This document shows, in pieces, positions 4,552 through 7,171 of a DNA stretch of 7,171 nucleotides. Source of the DNA: Fidelibacterota bacterium (GTDB lineage Bacteria > Fidelibacterota > Marinisomatia > Marinisomatales > UBA8229); NCBI GenBank assembly GCA_003535775.1, contig DPYO01000051.1, forward strand, positions 1-7,171, written 5' to 3'. Under the pieces are notes generated by a model. That model had not been told where the DNA came from and did no database searches. It worked only from the letters and a program-made list of their open reading frames with translations. Position numbers and translations under genes: made by a program. Each line of letters begins with the position of its first letter. The first letter of the stretch is position 1.

Positions 4552-7171
4552 ATGCAAACCATACTAAAAAAAGTTTTTGGATCGAAATCTGATAGGGAAA
4601 TCAAAACCCTCTTACCTATCGTTGATGAGATCAACCAAATTGCCGAAACTCTCTCTTCAAAAAGTGAAGTAGAATTAGTCTCCAGAGCTCAAGAGATTCG
4701 TAAAGAGATTATTTCAGCAAGGGAATCCGCTGAACAGGAATTACAAGAAAAAAACCTGACGGAGAAAGAACTTAAAAAACTTCTTCAAAAGACAGAACAG
4801 AGTACAGTAGATGAATACATGCCGGAAGCCTTCGCCATGGTTAAGGAAACATGCCGACATCTCATGGGACATTCCTGGCAAATGACCGGACAGACTATCG
4901 AGTGGAATATGATTCCCTATGACGTTCAGATTGCAGGAGCAATTATTTTGCACCGGGGAAAAATCACGGAAATGAAAACCGGCGAGGGAAAAACGTTAGT
5001 AGCAACCATGCCAATTTTTCTGAACGCGCTCACTGGTCGTGGTGTACATATAATCACCGTAAACGATTATCTTGCTCAACGTGATGCTGAATGGATGGGA
5101 GAAGTCTATAAGAAGTTAGGGTTGACTGTTGGATATTTACAGAATTCTATGGATAACAATCAACGCAGAGAAGCTTATAATTGTGATATCACTTATGGAA
5201 CGAATACGGAATTTGGGTTTGACTACCTTCGAGACAACATGTCTCTGGCTGCGGAAGACCTAGTCCAACGTGGCCATGCTTTCGCTGTGGTTGACGAAGT
5301 AGACAGTGTTCTTATCGACGAGGCGAGAACACCTCTAATTATTTCTGGATCAGTGGATGCACCAGTTGATAAAACTTTTCAGGATCTAAAACCCCTTATT
5401 CAAAATCTCGTACAAAAACAGAATTCATTGGTATCAGAATTGGTGAAACATGCAGAATCCTATTTAAAGGAAAACAAGGAACAGGATGCTGGCCTAAAAC
5501 TCCTTCAGGCAAACCGGGGAATGCCAAAACATCGTCAGCTTAGGAAAATTTTTCAGGAATCTGGTATGATTAAGCTAGCGCACAATGTTGAGTCCTCTTA
5601 CCTACGTGACAAACAAATGCATAAAGTAGATGAGGACCTTTATTTTAGCATCGATGAAAAATCCCACATTATTGATATCACAGAAAAAGGACGAGAGCTG
5701 CTTGCCCCGAATAATCCAGAAACTTTTGTGATCCCTGATTTGGGTGAACTGCTGAATGACATAGATAGTCAATTAGATTTAAAACCAAACCAGATTGCAC
5801 AAGAAAAAGAAAAAGCCCATCAGCTTCACGCAGAACGAAGTGGAAAAATCCATAATATCAATCAGCTCCTCCGTGCTTACACCCTGTACGAAAAGGATGT
5901 GGAATATGTTATACAGGAAAGGAAAGTGATGATCGTGGATGAATTCACAGGTCGTGTATTACCGGGCAGAAGGTACAGTGAAGGTCTTCATCAGGCTTTG
6001 GAAGCGAAAGAAAATGTTACCATTGAGAGAGAGACGCAGACTTTAGCTACAATTACAATCCAAAATTATTTTCGCCTCTATGATAAATTATCTGGAATGA
6101 CTGGAACTGCTGAAACTGAAGCAGAGGAATTTGGAGCCATTTATAACTTGGATGTAACTGTGGTTCCCACTCATACTTCTATTACTCGGGAAGATAGAGA
6201 CGATTTAGTGTATAAAACAAAACGCGAAAAATACAATGCTGTCATCGAAGAAATTTCAAACTGTTATAAACGAGGGCAGCCTGTTCTGGTCGGAACAATT
6301 TCTGTGGAAGTATCAGAACTGTTATCTCGAATGTTAAAACGTAAAGGAATTCTCCACAATGTTCTGAATGCCAAACAGCACCAGAAAGAAGCTGAAATTG
6401 TAACCAGGGCAGGTCAATCAGGAGCCATAACCATTGCCACCAATATGGCAGGACGCGGGACAGACATAAAACTAGGAAGTGGTGTAAAAGAAGTGAGCGG
6501 TCTTCACATCTTGGGTACAGAACGCCATGATTCCCGAAGGATTGATCTTCAGCTCCGGGGTCGGTCGGGTAGGCAGGGAGATCCGGGATCATCCCAGTTC
6601 TATTTATCTTTGGAAGATGACCTCATGAGGCTGTTTGGCTCTGATAGAATTGCAGGAATTATGGACAAAATGGGTGTAGAAGAAGGAGAGGTTATTACAG
6701 CCAAAATGGTAACCAGAGCTATTTCCAATGCACAGAAAAAAGTGGAGGGGCGAAACTATGGTATACGAAAACACCTCTTGGAATATGACGATGTGATGAA
6801 TCAACAAAGGCAGGTGATTTATGATATCCGAAATCAAGCTCTCCATGGGGAAGATATGAAGGAGACAGTCCTGGAATTCATTGAAGAATATGTAGCGGAC
6901 GAATTGGAATCCCAAGACAGTACCAATCCTGAAGACTGGAATTGGGAAAGCATAAAACAGAATATTGCATCCCACCTATTGGTGGATGCCGATCCCGATT
7001 CCATGAAAAGCGAATTAAACAAAGATGACTTATCGATCGATGATGTCCGCAATTTTATTTTTGAAAAAACAAAAAATGTGTACGCAGCCCGGGAATCATT
7101 AGTCCCGGAAGAAATCATGCGCGGCTTTGAACGGTTTGTTGTTTTGAGAACCATTGATGAAAAATGGAAAG
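4552..7171 (+). CDS. secA: Preprotein translocase ATPase SecA, 3'-truncated by window edge
   Basis: Motor ATPase that drives unfolded preproteins through SecYEG, acting at the cytoplasmic face of the inner membrane. The open frame gives 873 codons without a stop and runs off the right edge. Walker A is TGEGKT (143-148), and DEVD (248-251) is followed by the SecA signature SVLIDEARTPLIISG. NBD2 carries VDEFTGR (462-468), SGMTGTAE (514-521), TNMAGRGTDI (630-639) and the arginine-finger motif LRGRSGRQGDPG (668-679). EYDDVMNQQR (744-753) opens the helical scaffold/wing region, and the protein is cut near IDEKWK, so the rest of the scaffold and the C-terminal tail are missing. Walker A lies about 40 residues later than in E. 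coli, and a segment at about 267-364 is about 60 residues longer than in E. coli. Both are features I associate with Bacteroidota-like SecA. A TAA at 4534 with no intervening start codon fixes the ATG at 4552. No Shine-Dalgarno is seen. Confidence 0.96.
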   Translation, partial: MQTILKKVFGSKSDREIKTLLPIVDEINQIAETLSSKSEVELVSRAQEIRKEIISARESAEQELQEKNLTEKELKKLLQKTEQSTVDEYMPEAFAMVKETCRHLMGHSWQMTGQTIEWNMIPYDVQIAGAIILHRGKITEMKTGEGKTLVATMPIFLNALTGRGVHIITVNDYLAQRDAEWMGEVYKKLGLTVGYLQNSMDNNQRREAYNCDITYGTNTEFGFDYLRDNMSLAAEDLVQRGHAFAVVDEVDSVLIDEARTPLIISGSVDAPVDKTFQDLKPLIQNLVQKQNSLVSELVKHAESYLKENKEQDAGLKLLQANRGMPKHRQLRKIFQESGMIKLAHNVESSYLRDKQMHKVDEDLYFSIDEKSHIIDITEKGRELLAPNNPETFVIPDLGELLNDIDSQLDLKPNQIAQEKEKAHQLHAERSGKIHNINQLLRAYTLYEKDVEYVIQERKVMIVDEFTGRVLPGRRYSEGLHQALEAKENVTIERETQTLATITIQNYFRLYDKLSGMTGTAETEAEEFGAIYNLDVTVVPTHTSITREDRDDLVYKTKREKYNAVIEEISNCYKRGQPVLVGTISVEVSELLSRMLKRKGILHNVLNAKQHQKEAEIVTRAGQSGAITIATNMAGRGTDIKLGSGVKEVSGLHILGTERHDSRRIDLQLRGRSGRQGDPGSSQFYLSLEDDLMRLFGSDRIAGIMDKMGVEEGEVITAKMVTRAISNAQKKVEGRNYGIRKHLLEYDDVMNQQRQVIYDIRNQALHGEDMKETVLEFIEEYVADELESQDSTNPEDWNWESIKQNIASHLLVDADPDSMKSELNKDDLSIDDVRNFIFEKTKNVYAARESLVPEEIMRGFERFVVLRTIDEKWK

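Noticed and set aside
6242..7154. Several minus-strand open frames of 106-123 codons under secA
   Set aside because: They overlap each other and lie antisense to highly conserved SecA motifs. No family resemblance or start signal was seen.

Overview
The window is a plus-strand run of six tightly spaced genes, both ends of which are cut by the window edge. It reads as chromosomal core or near-core sequence. I see no mobile element, CRISPR array, RNA gene, phage gene or sizeable non-coding region. Gaps between genes are a 4-base overlap, 15, 3, 44 and 56 bases, so coding density is very high.

Layout. Positions 1-990 hold the 3' part of an acetyl-CoA acetyltransferase-type thiolase. It overlaps by 4 bases a 3-hydroxybutyryl-CoA dehydrogenase (hbd, 987-1829). 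Next come a short-chain (butyryl-type) acyl-CoA dehydrogenase (1845-2987) and a branched-chain amino-acid aminotransferase (ilvE, 2991-4025). The run then changes theme to housekeeping: the transcription antitermination factor NusB (4070-4495) and the preprotein translocase ATPase SecA (4552 to the right edge, open frame, C-terminus missing).

How the genes work together. Thiolase, Hbd and acyl-CoA dehydrogenase are three of the four activities of the C4 acyl-CoA cycle (acetyl-CoA to and from butyryl-CoA). The enoyl-CoA hydratase and the electron-transfer flavoprotein are not in the window. The adjoining aminotransferase allows an alternative reading, catabolism of branched-chain amino acids through acyl-CoA intermediates. 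Neither direction can be settled from sequence alone. NusB and SecA probably sit here as co-transcribed or merely neighbouring housekeeping genes.

Organism. Base composition is moderately AT-rich. Most starts lack a clear Shine-Dalgarno and have A/T-rich leaders, the exception being ilvE. SecA carries a long extra segment after its DEVD box, of a kind I associate with Bacteroidota and related FCB-group bacteria (for example Marinimicrobia or Ignavibacteria). I therefore infer a Gram-negative FCB-group bacterium, possibly Marinimicrobia-like, with modest confidence. I found no clearly undescribed system. The findings are context and sequence-variant observations of low to moderate interest.
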